From contig CALXAV010000001.1 of NCBI GenBank assembly GCA_944386385.1, positions 112,910 through 174,591 of the forward strand: DNA of 61,682 nucleotides. The letters run 5' to 3'. Position 1 is the stretch's first letter, and each line of letters begins with the position of its first letter. The stretch comes from an uncultured Clostridia bacterium. Its GTDB lineage: Bacteria > Bacillota > Clostridia > TANB77 > CAG-508. The position numbers and the translations under genes were made by a program. The notes below the pieces were generated by a model. The model was not told the origin of the DNA, did no database searches, and was given only the letters and a program-made list of their open reading frames with translations. Below are positions 44,755 through 53,938 of the stretch, piece after piece.

Positions 44755-44784
44755 AAGAACAAGAAAGTTAAATTTCTTGTTCTT
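44755..44784 (-). terminator. Terminator of the acetate operon
   Basis: A 12-bp perfect stem (AAGAACAAGAAA / TTTCTTGTTCTT), 6-nt loop, then TTTTTTC on the minus strand, after the second ackA. Confidence 0.92.
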
Positions 44785-44807
44785 TATATTTGTTATTTAC
44801 TTATAGG

Positions 44808-46004
44808 TTATACTAGTCTTTGTGTCTCTTTTGCTATCATTAATTCTTCATTTGTTGGAACTACATATACTGTAACTTTAGATGTTGGCTTAGAAATAAT
44901 TTTCTCTTCTCCCCTCATGTTGTTTTCATCTACATCTATTTCTACTCCCATAAAAGCAAGTTTTTCACAAATTCCTTTTCTTATATTTATTTGGTTCTCA
45001 CCAATTCCACCTGTGAATATAATATAATCAACACCATTCATTGCAGCTGCATATTTTGCTATATAACTTGCAATAGAGTATTCAAAACTTTCGATAGCAA
45101 TCTTTGCTCTCTCATTTCCTTCGTTTGATGCTTGTTCTATTACTCTAAAATCTGGAGCTAATCCTGATATTCCCATTACTCCTGATTTTTTATTTAATAT
45201 ATCTTCCATTTCGCTAGCTGATATATTTTCTTTTTTCATAATATATGTTAGAACAGATGGATCCAAATCTCCACTTCTAGTTACCATTGGAATACCTCCA
45301 AGTGGTGTTAATCCCATACTTGTATCAAAAGATTTTCCATGTTTTACAGCACATATACTTGAGCCCTGTCCTAAGTGACAAGAAACTATTTTTAATTTTG
45401 TTACATCTTTTCCTTCTATTTCAGCCAATCTTTGTGAAACATACATATGTGATGTACCATGAGCGCCATATTTCCTTACTCCATACTTTTTATAATACTC
45501 ATATGGTATTGGATAAATATAATTCTCTTTTGGCATTGTTTGATGGAATGTTGTATCAAATACTGCTACCATTGGTTTTCCTGGCATAACTTTTTTACAA
45601 GCCTCCATTCCAAGTGCTGCTGCTGGGTTATGTAGTGGTGCAAATTCTCCACATTCTTTTATTTGTTCGATTACTTTATCATTAATTACTGCTGAATCCT
45701 TAAATATCTCTCCACCATGAACAACTCTATGTCCTATTGCTTCGATTTCATCTAAACTATCTATTACTTTATATTCTGGATTTGTAAGTTGAGCTAAAGT
45801 AAATTCAATAGCTTCTTTATGGTCATAAGCAGGCTTTTTAATTTCTACTTTTTTACCTAATGCTTTATGTGTAATAAAAGCTTCTTCCTCTCCTATTCTT
45901 TCATATTTTCCTGATGCTAAAACCTCTTCTGTTTCCATATTAATTAATTGATATTTTAATGATGAACTACCACAGTTTAATACTAATATTTTCAATTTTT
46001 TCAT
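44808..46004 (-). CDS. ackA: Acetate kinase, second copy
   Basis: A 398-residue acetate kinase with LVLNCGSSSLKYQ, the HRVVHGGE motif, VFDTTFHQTMP, GHGTSH-type loop and FTGGIGENQ. It differs from the first copy at several conserved places (N-C-G in place of N-S-G, and GAHGTSHMY in place of GFHGTSHQY, where Phe is usual). It makes ATP and acetate from acetyl phosphate and ADP. It lies 43 nt after the first ackA and is the last gene of the pta-ackA-ackA operon. Divergence may mean different kinetics or substrate preference. Confidence 0.93.
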   Translation of the reverse strand: MKKLKILVLNCGSSSLKYQLINMETEEVLASGKYERIGEEEAFITHKALGKKVEIKKPAYDHKEAIEFTLAQLTNPEYKVIDSLDEIEAIGHRVVHGGEIFKDSAVINDKVIEQIKECGEFAPLHNPAAALGMEACKKVMPGKPMVAVFDTTFHQTMPKENYIYPIPYEYYKKYGVRKYGAHGTSHMYVSQRLAEIEGKDVTKLKIVSCHLGQGSSICAVKHGKSFDTSMGLTPLGGIPMVTRSGDLDPSVLTYIMKKENISASEMEDILNKKSGVMGISGLAPDFRVIEQASNEGNERAKIAIESFEYSIASYIAKYAAAMNGVDYIIFTGGIGENQINIRKGICEKLAFMGVEIDVDENNMRGEEKIISKPTSKVTVYVVPTNEELMIAKETQRLV

Positions 46005-46047
46005 TCCTTTCCTTTTTATTTTATTTATATTATTTAAAACTTAATAA

Positions 46048-47244
46048 CTAATCTTTTATATGTTTCATTGTTTCTTTGGCTATCATTAGCTCTTCATTTG
46101 TTGGAACTACATATACAATAACTTTTGAGTCCTCTGAAGATACCTTTGCTTCTAATCCTTTTATTTTTTGATTTTTTTCTTTATCTAATTTTACACCAAA
46201 AATCTTTAATCCTTCACATATAGCCTCTCTTGAGTCCTGTCCTTTTTCACCAACTCCTGCTGTGAATGTTAAAACATCTATTCCTCCCATTGCTACTATA
46301 CATTTAGTAATATAGGCAGCTACTGTATTATGGAATATTTTTAAAGCTAATTTTGCATGATGACCACCTGCATTTGCCTCTAGCTCTATATCTCTAAAGT
46401 CCATTGATACCCTAGATACTCCATATACTCCTGACTCTTTATTCAAGACATTTTCCATTTCTTCAGGTGATAAATTTAATTTATTCATTATGTATGTTAC
46501 AACAGAAGGGTCCAAATCTCCACTTCTAGTTCCCATAACTATTCCACCAAGAGGTGTTAATCCCATACTTGTCTCTACTGACTTACCATTTTGAATTGCA
46601 CATACACTTGCTCCTTGTCCTAAATGACAATTTACTATTTTTAAATCTTTTACATCTTTCTTAAGTAAATGAGCAACTCTTTCTGCTACATATTGATGTG
46701 ATGTTCCATGGAATCCATATTTTCTAATACCATATTTTTCATAATACTTATATGGTATTGGATAAATATATCTTTCTTTAGGTAATGTTTGGTGAAATGC
46801 TGTATCAAATACAGCTACCATTTTCATATTAGGAACAACTTTCTTACAAGCTTCCATACCAAGTACAGCTGCCGGATTATGTAATGGTGCTAAATCACTA
46901 CATTTTCTTATTTCTTCTATTACTTCATCTGTAATTAGAACTGGCTCAGAAAACTTTTCTCCACCATGAACAACTCTATGTCCTATTCCTGCTAACTCAT
47001 CTAAACTTTTTAACACACCGTAATGTTCATTTGTTAGTCTATCTAAAACAAACTCAATTGCTTCTTCGTGATTTCTTGCCTCACGTTCAAATTTGTGTTT
47101 TACACCATTTACTTTATGTGTTACAAATGATTTTGGTTGTCCTATTCTTTCAAAATTTCCTTTTACCAATGTTTCTTCTGTTTCCATATCAATTACTTGA
47201 TATTTTAATGATGAGCTTCCTGAGTTTAATACTAATACTTTCAT
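46048..47244 (-). CDS. ackA: Acetate kinase, first copy
   Basis: The ATG at 47244 is used, after AAAGGAGCGATA, giving 398 residues. The ASKHA-fold motifs are canonical: VLVLNSGSSSLKYQ, HRVVHGGEKF, AVFDTAFHQTLP, GFHGTSHQYVAERVA, TRSGDLDPS and FTAGVGEKGQ. It follows pta by 30 nt. Pta and AckA together turn acetyl-CoA into acetate with one ATP, the main energy step of many fermenting Clostridia. Confidence 0.96.
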   Translation of the reverse strand: MKVLVLNSGSSSLKYQVIDMETEETLVKGNFERIGQPKSFVTHKVNGVKHKFEREARNHEEAIEFVLDRLTNEHYGVLKSLDELAGIGHRVVHGGEKFSEPVLITDEVIEEIRKCSDLAPLHNPAAVLGMEACKKVVPNMKMVAVFDTAFHQTLPKERYIYPIPYKYYEKYGIRKYGFHGTSHQYVAERVAHLLKKDVKDLKIVNCHLGQGASVCAIQNGKSVETSMGLTPLGGIVMGTRSGDLDPSVVTYIMNKLNLSPEEMENVLNKESGVYGVSRVSMDFRDIELEANAGGHHAKLALKIFHNTVAAYITKCIVAMGGIDVLTFTAGVGEKGQDSREAICEGLKIFGVKLDKEKNQKIKGLEAKVSSEDSKVIVYVVPTNEELMIAKETMKHIKD

Positions 47245-47274
47245 ATTATCGCTCCTTTCTTGAGACAAGTCTCT

Positions 47275-48282
47275 TTATTTTTCATCTTGTGCTTGCAGAG
47301 CTGTTATTGCTATTACTCCTGCTATATCTTTACTACTACATCCTCTAGATAAATCATTTACAGGTCTTGCAATTCCTTGGCAAAGAGGTCCATATGCTTC
47401 TGCTTTGCCTAATCTTTGTACTAATTTATAACCTATATTTCCAGCATCTAAGTTAGGGAATATTAATACATTTGCTTCTCCCTTAACTGGACTATCTGGT
47501 GCTTTAAATTTAGCAACCTCTGGCACAATTGCTGCATCTAGTTGTAATTCTCCATCTACTATTAAGTCAGGAACTTTTTCTTTTACCAACTTAGTTGCAT
47601 TTATCATTTTTTCTGTTAATTCTGATTTTGCACTACCATGTGTTGAATAAGAAAGCATTGCAACTTTAGGCTCTTTTCCAACTAATTGATGGAAACTTTT
47701 ACTTGATGATATTGCTATTTCTGATAATTGGTCTTCATTTGGATTTTCATTTAAACCACTATCACCAAATATAAATGTTCCATTTTCTCCATATTCACAA
47801 TCTGGAACTACCATTACGAAAAATGCTGATACTAATTTTGTTCCGGGTGCTGTTTTTAGTATTTGAAGTGCTGGTCTTAATGTATCTGATGTTGAATGTA
47901 CTGCTCCTGATACTAAACCATCAGCTACGCTTTCTTCATCTTTTAACATTAACATCCCATAATATGTAGGGTCTTTTACTAATTCTTTTGCTTGCTCTAT
48001 TGTCATACCTTTATGTTTTCTTAAATCATATAAAAGATTTACATATTCATTATATTTTTCTGACTCTACAGGATTTATTATCTCTACTCCTGTTATATCT
48101 ATATTGTTTTCTTTTGCTTTTTCTAAAACTTTTTCTTTGTTTCCTATTAATATTACTTTTGCATATTTTTCATCTAAAACCATTCTTGTTGCTTCTAATG
48201 TACGTATATCTTCTGCTTCAGGTAATACTATTGTTTTTATGTCTTTTTTTGCTCTTTCTTTTATTTCTTCTATGAATGACAT
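47275..48282 (-). CDS. pta: Phosphate acetyltransferase
   Basis: A 335-residue PTA_PTB-family enzyme with VLPEAEDIRTLEATRMVL, ADGLVSGAVHSTSDTLRPAL, FGDSGLNENPNEDQL, ELQLDAAIVPEVAKFKAPDS and ANVLIFPNLDAGNIGYKLVQR. It is the short Bacillota form without the N-terminal regulatory part. It converts acetyl-CoA to acetyl phosphate. It is the first gene of the operon; AGGAGG precedes the ATG. Confidence 0.96.
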   Translation of the reverse strand: MSFIEEIKERAKKDIKTIVLPEAEDIRTLEATRMVLDEKYAKVILIGNKEKVLEKAKENNIDITGVEIINPVESEKYNEYVNLLYDLRKHKGMTIEQAKELVKDPTYYGMLMLKDEESVADGLVSGAVHSTSDTLRPALQILKTAPGTKLVSAFFVMVVPDCEYGENGTFIFGDSGLNENPNEDQLSEIAISSSKSFHQLVGKEPKVAMLSYSTHGSAKSELTEKMINATKLVKEKVPDLIVDGELQLDAAIVPEVAKFKAPDSPVKGEANVLIFPNLDAGNIGYKLVQRLGKAEAYGPLCQGIARPVNDLSRGCSSKDIAGVIAITALQAQDEK

Positions 48283-48351
48283 CTAAATTCCTCCTAACAT
48301 TTTAATTATTTAAAAAAATAGTTCACACACATTATATAAATAAAAACAAAA

Positions 48352-48382
48352 AAGCACAAGAGTTTTTTACAATCTTGTACTT
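48352..48382 (-). terminator. Terminator of the DUF4116 gene
   Basis: AAGCACAAGA / TCTTGTACTT stem with one G-U pair, then TTTTTTG on the minus strand. Confidence 0.85.
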
Positions 48383-48435
48383 TAATTAAAAATATACATA
48401 TAAAAAATTATTAAATATAATTAATATAAATTAAA

Positions 48436-48945
48436 CTACATTAATGCTTTTATATCTTCATCTTGTTTTAGTTCTTCTGATATAAAGTGATAGCTTTGTT
48501 TATTTTGTTTTACTGCTATCATTGCAAGTTCTTTATCATTTCTTAGTCTATCTGAAGCATATTTTATTATTATTCCTTTATTTTCTACTGCTGCTTTTAC
48601 AACTTCTCTATCATCTCTTAGTTCTTCACTTGCAAAATATAATGCTTGTCCATAAGTTCTACAACTATCTAATATTACTTCTCTATCTGCTCTTAGTTTC
48701 TCAGAAGCATAACATATTGTCCAAGGAGCTCCTTTTACTCCTTTCAATATTACTTCTCTATCATTCTTAAGCATACTACTTGCAAACTCTAAGCTCTCTG
48801 GATCTTGGTCTAAAGCCGTCATTACTACTTCTTTATCATTTTGAAGTTCTGGTGATGCCAAGTCTAAAAATTTTCCATTTTCTGCTACTGCTTTTAATAT
48901 AAATTCCCTATCATTACTATGTTCTTTTACTTCTTCCTCTGTCAT
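48436..48945 (-). CDS. DUF4116 repeat protein
   Basis: A 169-residue protein built of about six repeats of roughly 25 residues of the type LRNDKEVVMTAV...ALEFAS (for example LQNDKEVVMTALDQDPESLEFAS and LRDDREVVKAAVENKGIIIKYAS). DUF4116 repeats form helical solenoids and occur in varied lineages, including gut Clostridia; function unknown. AGGAGGCTG precedes the ATG. It is monocistronic. Confidence 0.88.
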   Translation of the reverse strand: MTEEEVKEHSNDREFILKAVAENGKFLDLASPELQNDKEVVMTALDQDPESLEFASSMLKNDREVILKGVKGAPWTICYASEKLRADREVILDSCRTYGQALYFASEELRDDREVVKAAVENKGIIIKYASDRLRNDKELAMIAVKQNKQSYHFISEELKQDEDIKALM

Positions 48946-48982
48946 AATAAACAGCCTCCTAAAAACTAATACAAATAATAAA

Positions 48983-49645
48983 CTACTTTAATTTAGCAAT
49001 TAAAGCTTTTATTTTTATTCCTTGCTCTGAAAACATTTTCTCATGCTCTGTTTCTATATTTTTTTCAAAGATTGGATCACTATGTAAGTCATATGTTTTA
49101 GAAACTATTTCAAAACCACATTCATCAAAATAGTATAAACTGCTATCAAACAATTCATCATCATCTGTTTTGAAATATATTTCTCCACCAGGGACTAAAA
49201 ATTCTTTATACTTTTCTAATTGTCTTGTATGTGTTAATCTTTTCTTTCTATGTTTTCCTCTTGGCCAAGGATTACAAAAATTTATATATATTCTTTGTAC
49301 TTTATCTTCTTTGTCTAATATTAAATTAATTCTTTCTATATCAAATCTTGTAAGCAAAACATTTTTAGGCTCCAAATCAGCTTCTTTATAACTTGCTTCT
49401 ACGTTTCTTTTAGCTAAACCTAGCATTGCATCTACTAAGTCTATTGCTAAATAATTCACTCCCAAATTTTCAACCGCAAGCTGTGATATAAAAGTTCCTT
49501 TTCCACAACCTAGTTCTAACATAAAAGGTAAATAAGGATTTTCAAAATGCTCACACCATTTACCTTTCCATTTTTCAGGTTCATCTTCATAAAACTTACT
49601 TGCTTCTAATTCTGGTCTTGCCCACTTCTTATAACGTATTCTCAT
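48983..49645 (-). CDS. trmB: tRNA (guanine-N7)-methyltransferase
   Basis: A 220-residue Rossmann-fold methyltransferase with LELGCGKGTFISQLA (SAM-binding), YLAIDLVDAMLGLAKRNV, the family mark FCNPWPRGKHRKKRL and the C-terminal TEHEKMFSEQGIKIKALIA. It methylates G46 of tRNA to m7G. It is monocistronic, preceded by AGGT-type sequence and a short GGGAC repeat region. Confidence 0.95.
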   Translation of the reverse strand: MRIRYKKWARPELEASKFYEDEPEKWKGKWCEHFENPYLPFMLELGCGKGTFISQLAVENLGVNYLAIDLVDAMLGLAKRNVEASYKEADLEPKNVLLTRFDIERINLILDKEDKVQRIYINFCNPWPRGKHRKKRLTHTRQLEKYKEFLVPGGEIYFKTDDDELFDSSLYYFDECGFEIVSKTYDLHSDPIFEKNIETEHEKMFSEQGIKIKALIAKLK

Positions 49646-49661
49646 CTAAAACCTCCAATGT

Positions 49662-49712
49662 CGCATTAGGGACGTTTCCTTTGCGCATAAAAATTCGCAT
49701 CTGGGACACATC
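49662..49712. repeat. CGCAT..GGGAC short direct repeats
   Basis: CGCATTAGGGACG and CGCATCTGGGACA occur 35 nt apart just upstream of trmB, separated by GCGCATAAAAATTCGC. They share the GGGAC core with the hairpin repeat at 25135 and may be a worn copy. Confidence 0.35.
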
Positions 49713-49832
49713 TTTAATTATTTTAACAAATTAATACACACTTTTCAAGTATAAGAAATTTTATTAACTTCTATCTTTCTTTTGCTTATTTAGGTATTGT
49801 ATAGTATAATATTATTTAGAAATGAGGTAAAA

Positions 49833-50711
49833 ATGGAATTAGAATATTTAGTCAAAGATAAAAAATATAAAAATATTAATGAAATATTATCATTAGAATT
49901 TAAAATATCAGCAAGACTAAAAAATAAATTAATTAGAAAAAATATGATATTTTTAAATGGCTCTTTTGTTGATACAAGAACTAGTGTGGAGATTGGCGAT
50001 AAATTAGTTGTTGATTTAAATTATAATGAAGATAATTCAAATATAGTACCTAAAGAAATGCCGTTAGATATAGTCTATGAAGATGAGTGGCTACTTGTTG
50101 TAAATAAACCATCAGGAATTGCAGTACATCCTTCAATACTTCATTTTGATAATTCATTATCAAATGGAGTACGCTTCTATTTTGATAAAATAAGATTAAA
50201 TAAAAAAATAAGACCAATAAATAGATTAGATAAAGATACATCAGGTTTAGTTATATTTGCTAAATGTGAATATATTCAAGAGTCTCTAAGCCTTCAAATG
50301 AAAGAAGAAAATTTTAAAAAAGAATATCTATGTTTATGCTCTGGCTTATTTAATAAAAAATCTGGAACAATAAACCTTCCAATTGCAAGAAAAGAAGGAA
50401 GTATAATAGAAAGATGTGTAGATGAAAATGGAAAAATGGCAATTACACATTATAAAGTACTAGAAGAATTTAAAGATTATAGCTTGGTTTTGTGTAAATT
50501 AGAAACTGGAAGGACCCATCAAATAAGATTACATATGGCATCTATTTATCACCCACTACTTGGGGACACTTTATACGGAACATCTTCCACATTAATTTCT
50601 AGGCAAGCATTACATAGTTATAAAGTAAAATTTATACATCCAATTACAAAAAAAGAAATAGAACTAATAGCAAAATTACCACAAGATATGGAACAATGTA
50701 TTAATTTTTAA
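49833..50711 (+). CDS. RluD-family 23S/tRNA pseudouridine synthase
   Basis: I use the ATG at 49833 after GAGGT, giving 292 residues. A short S4-like N-terminal domain (about residues 10-60, ISARLKNKLIRKNMIFLNG) is followed by the synthase domain with NRLDKDTSGLVIFAK, which holds the catalytic Asp, then LETGRTHQIRLHMA and HPLLGDTLYG. It isomerises uridine to pseudouridine in RNA; the exact site cannot be told. It ends in a clear terminator. Confidence 0.93.
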   Translation: MELEYLVKDKKYKNINEILSLEFKISARLKNKLIRKNMIFLNGSFVDTRTSVEIGDKLVVDLNYNEDNSNIVPKEMPLDIVYEDEWLLVVNKPSGIAVHPSILHFDNSLSNGVRFYFDKIRLNKKIRPINRLDKDTSGLVIFAKCEYIQESLSLQMKEENFKKEYLCLCSGLFNKKSGTINLPIARKEGSIIERCVDENGKMAITHYKVLEEFKDYSLVLCKLETGRTHQIRLHMASIYHPLLGDTLYGTSSTLISRQALHSYKVKFIHPITKKEIELIAKLPQDMEQCINF

Positions 50712-50715
50712 TCTT

Positions 50716-50742
50716 GAGCAAATCCTATTTGCTCTTTTTTAT
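50716..50742 (+). terminator. Terminator of the pseudouridine synthase gene
   Basis: GAGCAAAT-CCT-ATTTGCTC, 8-bp perfect stem, then TTTTTTATATTTTTTT. Confidence 0.93.
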
Positions 50743-50996
50743 ATTTTTTTATTTATCTGACAAGTTTCGACATGTTTTTTATTTTTTATGTGTTAAATTA
50801 TAACTGTTTTATAAAATTTTTTTCAAAAGAATTTATTTTTAAAATTTTTATTCGTATTTTTCCAAAAGTTATTACAAAAATAAAAAAACGGTGTGTAATA
50901 TTTGTGATAATTAATCATTCAATAAAATTTTATCTATAAATCTAAGAATTCTATTGAAAAAGCAAAAAAAAGATGTTAAAATAAGGAGGAATGAAT

Positions 50997-51953
50997 ATGG
51001 CAATTAAATTACCATTAACAAATGACTATGTATTCAAAAGGATATTTGGACAAGAAGATAATAAAAGTGCTCTAAAAGATTTCTTAGAATGCATATTAGA
51101 TGTAAAAATAGAAAATATAGAAATAAATAATCCAGAAATACCAAAAAATTATTATGATAGTAAATTTGGAATATTAGATTTAAAAGTAACATTAAATGAC
51201 GGAATAATAGTAGATGTAGAAATGCAAATGCAAAATCAAAACAATGTAGAACAAAGAATGCCATATTATATGGCAAGTAACTATTCAAATACAATAAAAG
51301 AAGGAGATCCATATTCAGAATGTAAAAAATCAATAGTAATTAGTATTTTAAATTTTAATTATTATAAAAGAAATGAATATCATTCAATAGCAAGAATGAT
51401 ATTTGAAAAACCAAAACCAGAAGAAGTAGTAAATATGGGTTATGAAAAAGAAGATAAGTATGCAACTAAATATTTGGAAATGCATATAATAGATTTATCA
51501 AAATTCAAGAAGAAAAATCCAGAAATGCATACAAAAATAGCACAATGGTTATGGTTGTTTATAGGGAGTGATGAACAAATGGAAAAAGCAGGAAAGTTAA
51601 ATAAGGAAATAAGAAAAATCAATAAGAAATTAGCTTCTATGAGTTTAAGTAACGAAGAAAGAAACAATTATGAATTTAGGTTAAAAGCAATCCGAGATGA
51701 AGCAGACGCGATGGAACGTGCAACAAAGGAAGGGTTTTCTCAAGGTATCAAACAAGGAATTGAGCAAGGAATTGAGCAGGGAATTGAAAAAGGCATTGAA
51801 AAAGGCATTGAAAAAGGTTTAGAAAAAGGCAAAAAACAAGAAAAAAAGGAAATTGCCAAAAAAATGTTAAAAAGAAACACCGATATTGAAGATATCATAG
51901 AAATTTTAGGATTAACAAAAGAAGAAATAGAAAAAATAAAAAAAGAAACATAA
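50997..51953 (+). CDS. Rpn family recombination-promoting nuclease/putative transposase
   Basis: I prefer the ATG at 50997 (AAGGAGG 7 nt upstream; the ATG at 50991 is too close). The 318-residue product has the PD-(D/E)XK layout: LTNDYVFKRIFG, FGILDLKVTLNDGIIVDVEMQMQ (active-site Asp and E-x-Q) and MPYYMASNYSNTI. The tail has GIEQGIEQGIEKGIEKG repeats and a C-terminal IEDIIEILGLTKEEI helix. Rpn proteins are DNA nucleases of multicopy, mobile-like families. Base composition is even more AT-rich than its neighbours'. Confidence 0.9.
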   Translation: MAIKLPLTNDYVFKRIFGQEDNKSALKDFLECILDVKIENIEINNPEIPKNYYDSKFGILDLKVTLNDGIIVDVEMQMQNQNNVEQRMPYYMASNYSNTIKEGDPYSECKKSIVISILNFNYYKRNEYHSIARMIFEKPKPEEVVNMGYEKEDKYATKYLEMHIIDLSKFKKKNPEMHTKIAQWLWLFIGSDEQMEKAGKLNKEIRKINKKLASMSLSNEERNNYEFRLKAIRDEADAMERATKEGFSQGIKQGIEQGIEQGIEKGIEKGIEKGLEKGKKQEKKEIAKKMLKRNTDIEDIIEILGLTKEEIEKIKKET

Positions 51954-51974
51954 AAAATATATTCTTATTAATAT

Positions 51975-52018
51975 AAAATAAAGTGCGTAAATTTAAATTT
52001 ATTTACACACTTTATTTT
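51975..52018. terminator. Bidirectional terminator between rpn and trxB
   Basis: A long near-perfect AT-rich stem (AAAATAAAGTG.GTAAAT / ATTTAC.CACTTTATTTT) between convergent genes. Confidence 0.7.
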
Positions 52019-52079
52019 ATTATTATTGTTTTTTTATAAAAAATTCATATTAAATTTTATATTGATTTCATTTTATAAT

Positions 52080-52961
52080 CTAACATTTTCTTATTGCCTC
52101 TAGTCCTGCTATTGCTCCTTCATATACTGCTTTTGATACTTGAAGTAATCCACCTGTGCAATCTCCACAAGCAAATAATCCATCTATATTTGTTTCCATT
52201 TTCTCATTTACAACTATTTTATCTTTATTAGTTAAGGCTCCTAACTTTTTAGCAAAGTCTGTACTTCCTGCTACCCCCTGTGCTACAAATACACCATCTG
52301 TCTTTATTTTTGTTCCGTCTTCTAGTTCTACCTCTTCTACTTTATCATTTCCTCTAATTTCTTTTATTCCTCTAGTTTCTATTTTAACATTATCAGCTCT
52401 AAAATCAGGTGATTTTTCTCCATTTGTAAGAATAGTTACATCTTTTACAACATTAATTAAATCATTAGTTTCTGAAATTGCATAATCTCCGCTTCCAATA
52501 ACTGCAACATCTTTATTTCTATAAAAGAATCCATCACAAATAGCACAATAGCTAACACCTTTTCCTTCAAACTTTTCAATACCTGTAATCTTAGGTTTAT
52601 TCTTTTTATTTCCTGTTGCTAATATTACTACCTTTGATTTATATGCATAATTTGAAGTTGTAACTGTAAATCTATAATTATTGTCTTTATCATTTACATT
52701 ATCCATATTCATCTCTATTTTAATAACTTCTTCTTTTTTTACATCTACACTTAAATTCTTTGCTTGTTTTATTCCAGTTTTATATAAATCTCTTCCATCT
52801 ATACCATTTTCAAAGCCATAATAATTTTCTATTTTATGAGTTTTCTCTAAACTAGATAAATCTTCATATAAGACCAATGTTCTCTTATTTGCTCTTACTG
52901 TATATAAACTTGCAGAAATTCCAGCAGGTCCTGCACCTATTATAATCACATCATATTCCAT
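52080..52961 (-). CDS. trxB: Thioredoxin reductase-like FAD/NAD(P)H oxidoreductase
   Basis: A 293-residue low-molecular-weight flavoprotein: FAD-binding IIIGAGPAGISASLYTVRA, the redox-active CAIC (about residues 137-140, in SYCAICDGFFY; C-A-T-C is more usual), NADPH-binding VIGSGDYA, where the usual A-E-A is altered, and C-terminal GLFACGDCTGGLLQVSKAV. It reduces thioredoxin or a similar partner. No trxA is adjacent. A thioredoxin-reductase-like ferredoxin-dependent enzyme is an alternative, given the altered NADPH motif. Confidence 0.88.
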   Translation of the reverse strand: MEYDVIIIGAGPAGISASLYTVRANKRTLVLYEDLSSLEKTHKIENYYGFENGIDGRDLYKTGIKQAKNLSVDVKKEEVIKIEMNMDNVNDKDNNYRFTVTTSNYAYKSKVVILATGNKKNKPKITGIEKFEGKGVSYCAICDGFFYRNKDVAVIGSGDYAISETNDLINVVKDVTILTNGEKSPDFRADNVKIETRGIKEIRGNDKVEEVELEDGTKIKTDGVFVAQGVAGSTDFAKKLGALTNKDKIVVNEKMETNIDGLFACGDCTGGLLQVSKAVYEGAIAGLEAIRKC

Positions 52962-53000
52962 ATTTTATCTTCCTTTCTCTTTTTTCTTTCTTGCTGCTTT

Positions 53001-53023
53001 TTGACCCCGTCCTAAAAAACAGC
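53001..53023. repeat. Partial GACGGG repeat, copy 3
   Basis: TTGACCCCGTCCTAAAAAAC repeats half of the 39952-40001 element; here GCTG(C)TTTTT / AAAAA(A)CAGC forms a stem with the repeat in its loop, between trxB and ogt. Confidence 0.55.
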
Positions 53024-53527
53024 TTACTTATTTTTACTTTCTAAATCCAAAAGATATTTTTTCATATCTAAACCTAAAGCATAACCAACAAGCTTTCCGT
53101 TACTTCCAATAACCCTATGACAAGGGATGATTATTGGTATGTTATTTTTATTATTTGCCATACCTACTGCTCTTGATGCTTTTTCATTACCTACCATTTT
53201 AGCCACTTCCTTATATGTCCTTGTTTCTCCATATGGTATTTTTTCTAAAACATTCCATACTTCCTTCTGGAATTCTGTCCCTTCTTGTTCTAATGGTAAA
53301 TCAAATTCTTTTCTCTTTCCTTCAAAATATTCTTCTAATTCTTTTTTAGCTTCTAATAATAATTCAGTATCTTTTTCTTGATAATTTTCATAATCATTTT
53401 TTGAATCTTCTTTATCTTTCCTATTCTTATCCTTTTCATTTATAATTATAACTTTAACTATTTTATTATCTTTTTCTACTATTCCTATTTTTCCCAATTT
53501 AGTTTCAACATATTTAATATATACCAT
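53024..53527 (-). CDS. ogt: Methylated-DNA--protein-cysteine methyltransferase
   Basis: I place the start at the ATG at 53527 after GGAAGTGAT, giving 167 residues (MVYIKYVETKLG). The C-terminal domain is canonical: FQKEVWNVLEKIPYGETRTYKEVAKMVG, AVGMANNKNNIPIIIPCHRVIGSNGKLVGYALGL, with the alkyl-accepting Cys in PCHR. It removes methyl groups from O6-methylguanine in DNA by suicide transfer. The N-terminal domain carries a long Lys/Asp-rich insertion. Confidence 0.94.
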   Translation of the reverse strand: MVYIKYVETKLGKIGIVEKDNKIVKVIIINEKDKNRKDKEDSKNDYENYQEKDTELLLEAKKELEEYFEGKRKEFDLPLEQEGTEFQKEVWNVLEKIPYGETRTYKEVAKMVGNEKASRAVGMANNKNNIPIIIPCHRVIGSNGKLVGYALGLDMKKYLLDLESKNK

Positions 53528-53566
53528 AAAAATCACTTCCATTTTTTCTTAATTAAAACATAAAAA

Positions 53567-53586
53567 AATAGGTTTTGCAACCTATT
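53567..53586 (-). terminator. Terminator of the cwlJ-gerQ operon
   Basis: AATAGGTT-GCAA-AACCTATT followed by TTTTTTATG on the minus strand; the gerQ stop lies at its edge. Confidence 0.88.
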
Positions 53587-53917
53587 AATAATAATGATAT
53601 CTGCTATTATTTACTCCTCCATACATTCCTCCATTTGAAATATTAATGAACTTAATTGAATAAATATCACAAAAAGTAATTGTATCACTTTCTACAGCTC
53701 GAAGTAATATGTAACTTGCTCCTACATCTTGAAGATATCCTACTCTATCTACTAAATTATTCGTACCTATTAAAAATTCTACTCTCATTAACTTTCCTAT
53801 TTGCGTTCTTAAAAAAGCAGGTGTATAAATAGAATTTGTTAAAATCTCTGGTGAATTTTGGTCAATCACATTTTCTCTTGTTTCTTTTCTAGTATCATCT
53901 CTACTACTATCTACCAT
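53585..53917 (-). CDS. gerQ: GerQ-like spore coat protein
   Basis: A 110-residue protein with a charged N-terminus and a GerQ-type beta domain: FLRTQIGKLMRVEFLIGTNNLVDRV, GYLQDVGASYILLRAVESDT and FCDIYSIKFINI, with a Gly/Tyr-rich end. It lies 21 nt downstream of cwlJ in the same direction, the reverse order but the same pairing as gerQ-cwlJ of Bacillus, where GerQ is needed to place CwlJ in the coat. The sequence match is moderate, so the context carries much of the call. Confidence 0.72.
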   Translation of the reverse strand: MVDSSRDDTRKETRENVIDQNSPEILTNSIYTPAFLRTQIGKLMRVEFLIGTNNLVDRVGYLQDVGASYILLRAVESDTITFCDIYSIKFINISNGGMYGGVNNSRYHYY

Positions 53918-53938
53918 AAAAATCTCCTTTCTTGTTTT

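Noticed and set aside
50954-50982. TTGAAA-17-TAAAAT as promoter of the rpn gene
   Set aside because: The predicted transcript would start at or inside the ribosome site, so it is probably chance.
51741-51835. Short tandem repeats as a CRISPR-like or phase-variable array
   Set aside because: They encode GIEQ/GIEK repeats in the tail of the Rpn nuclease, a common feature of that family, with no spacers.
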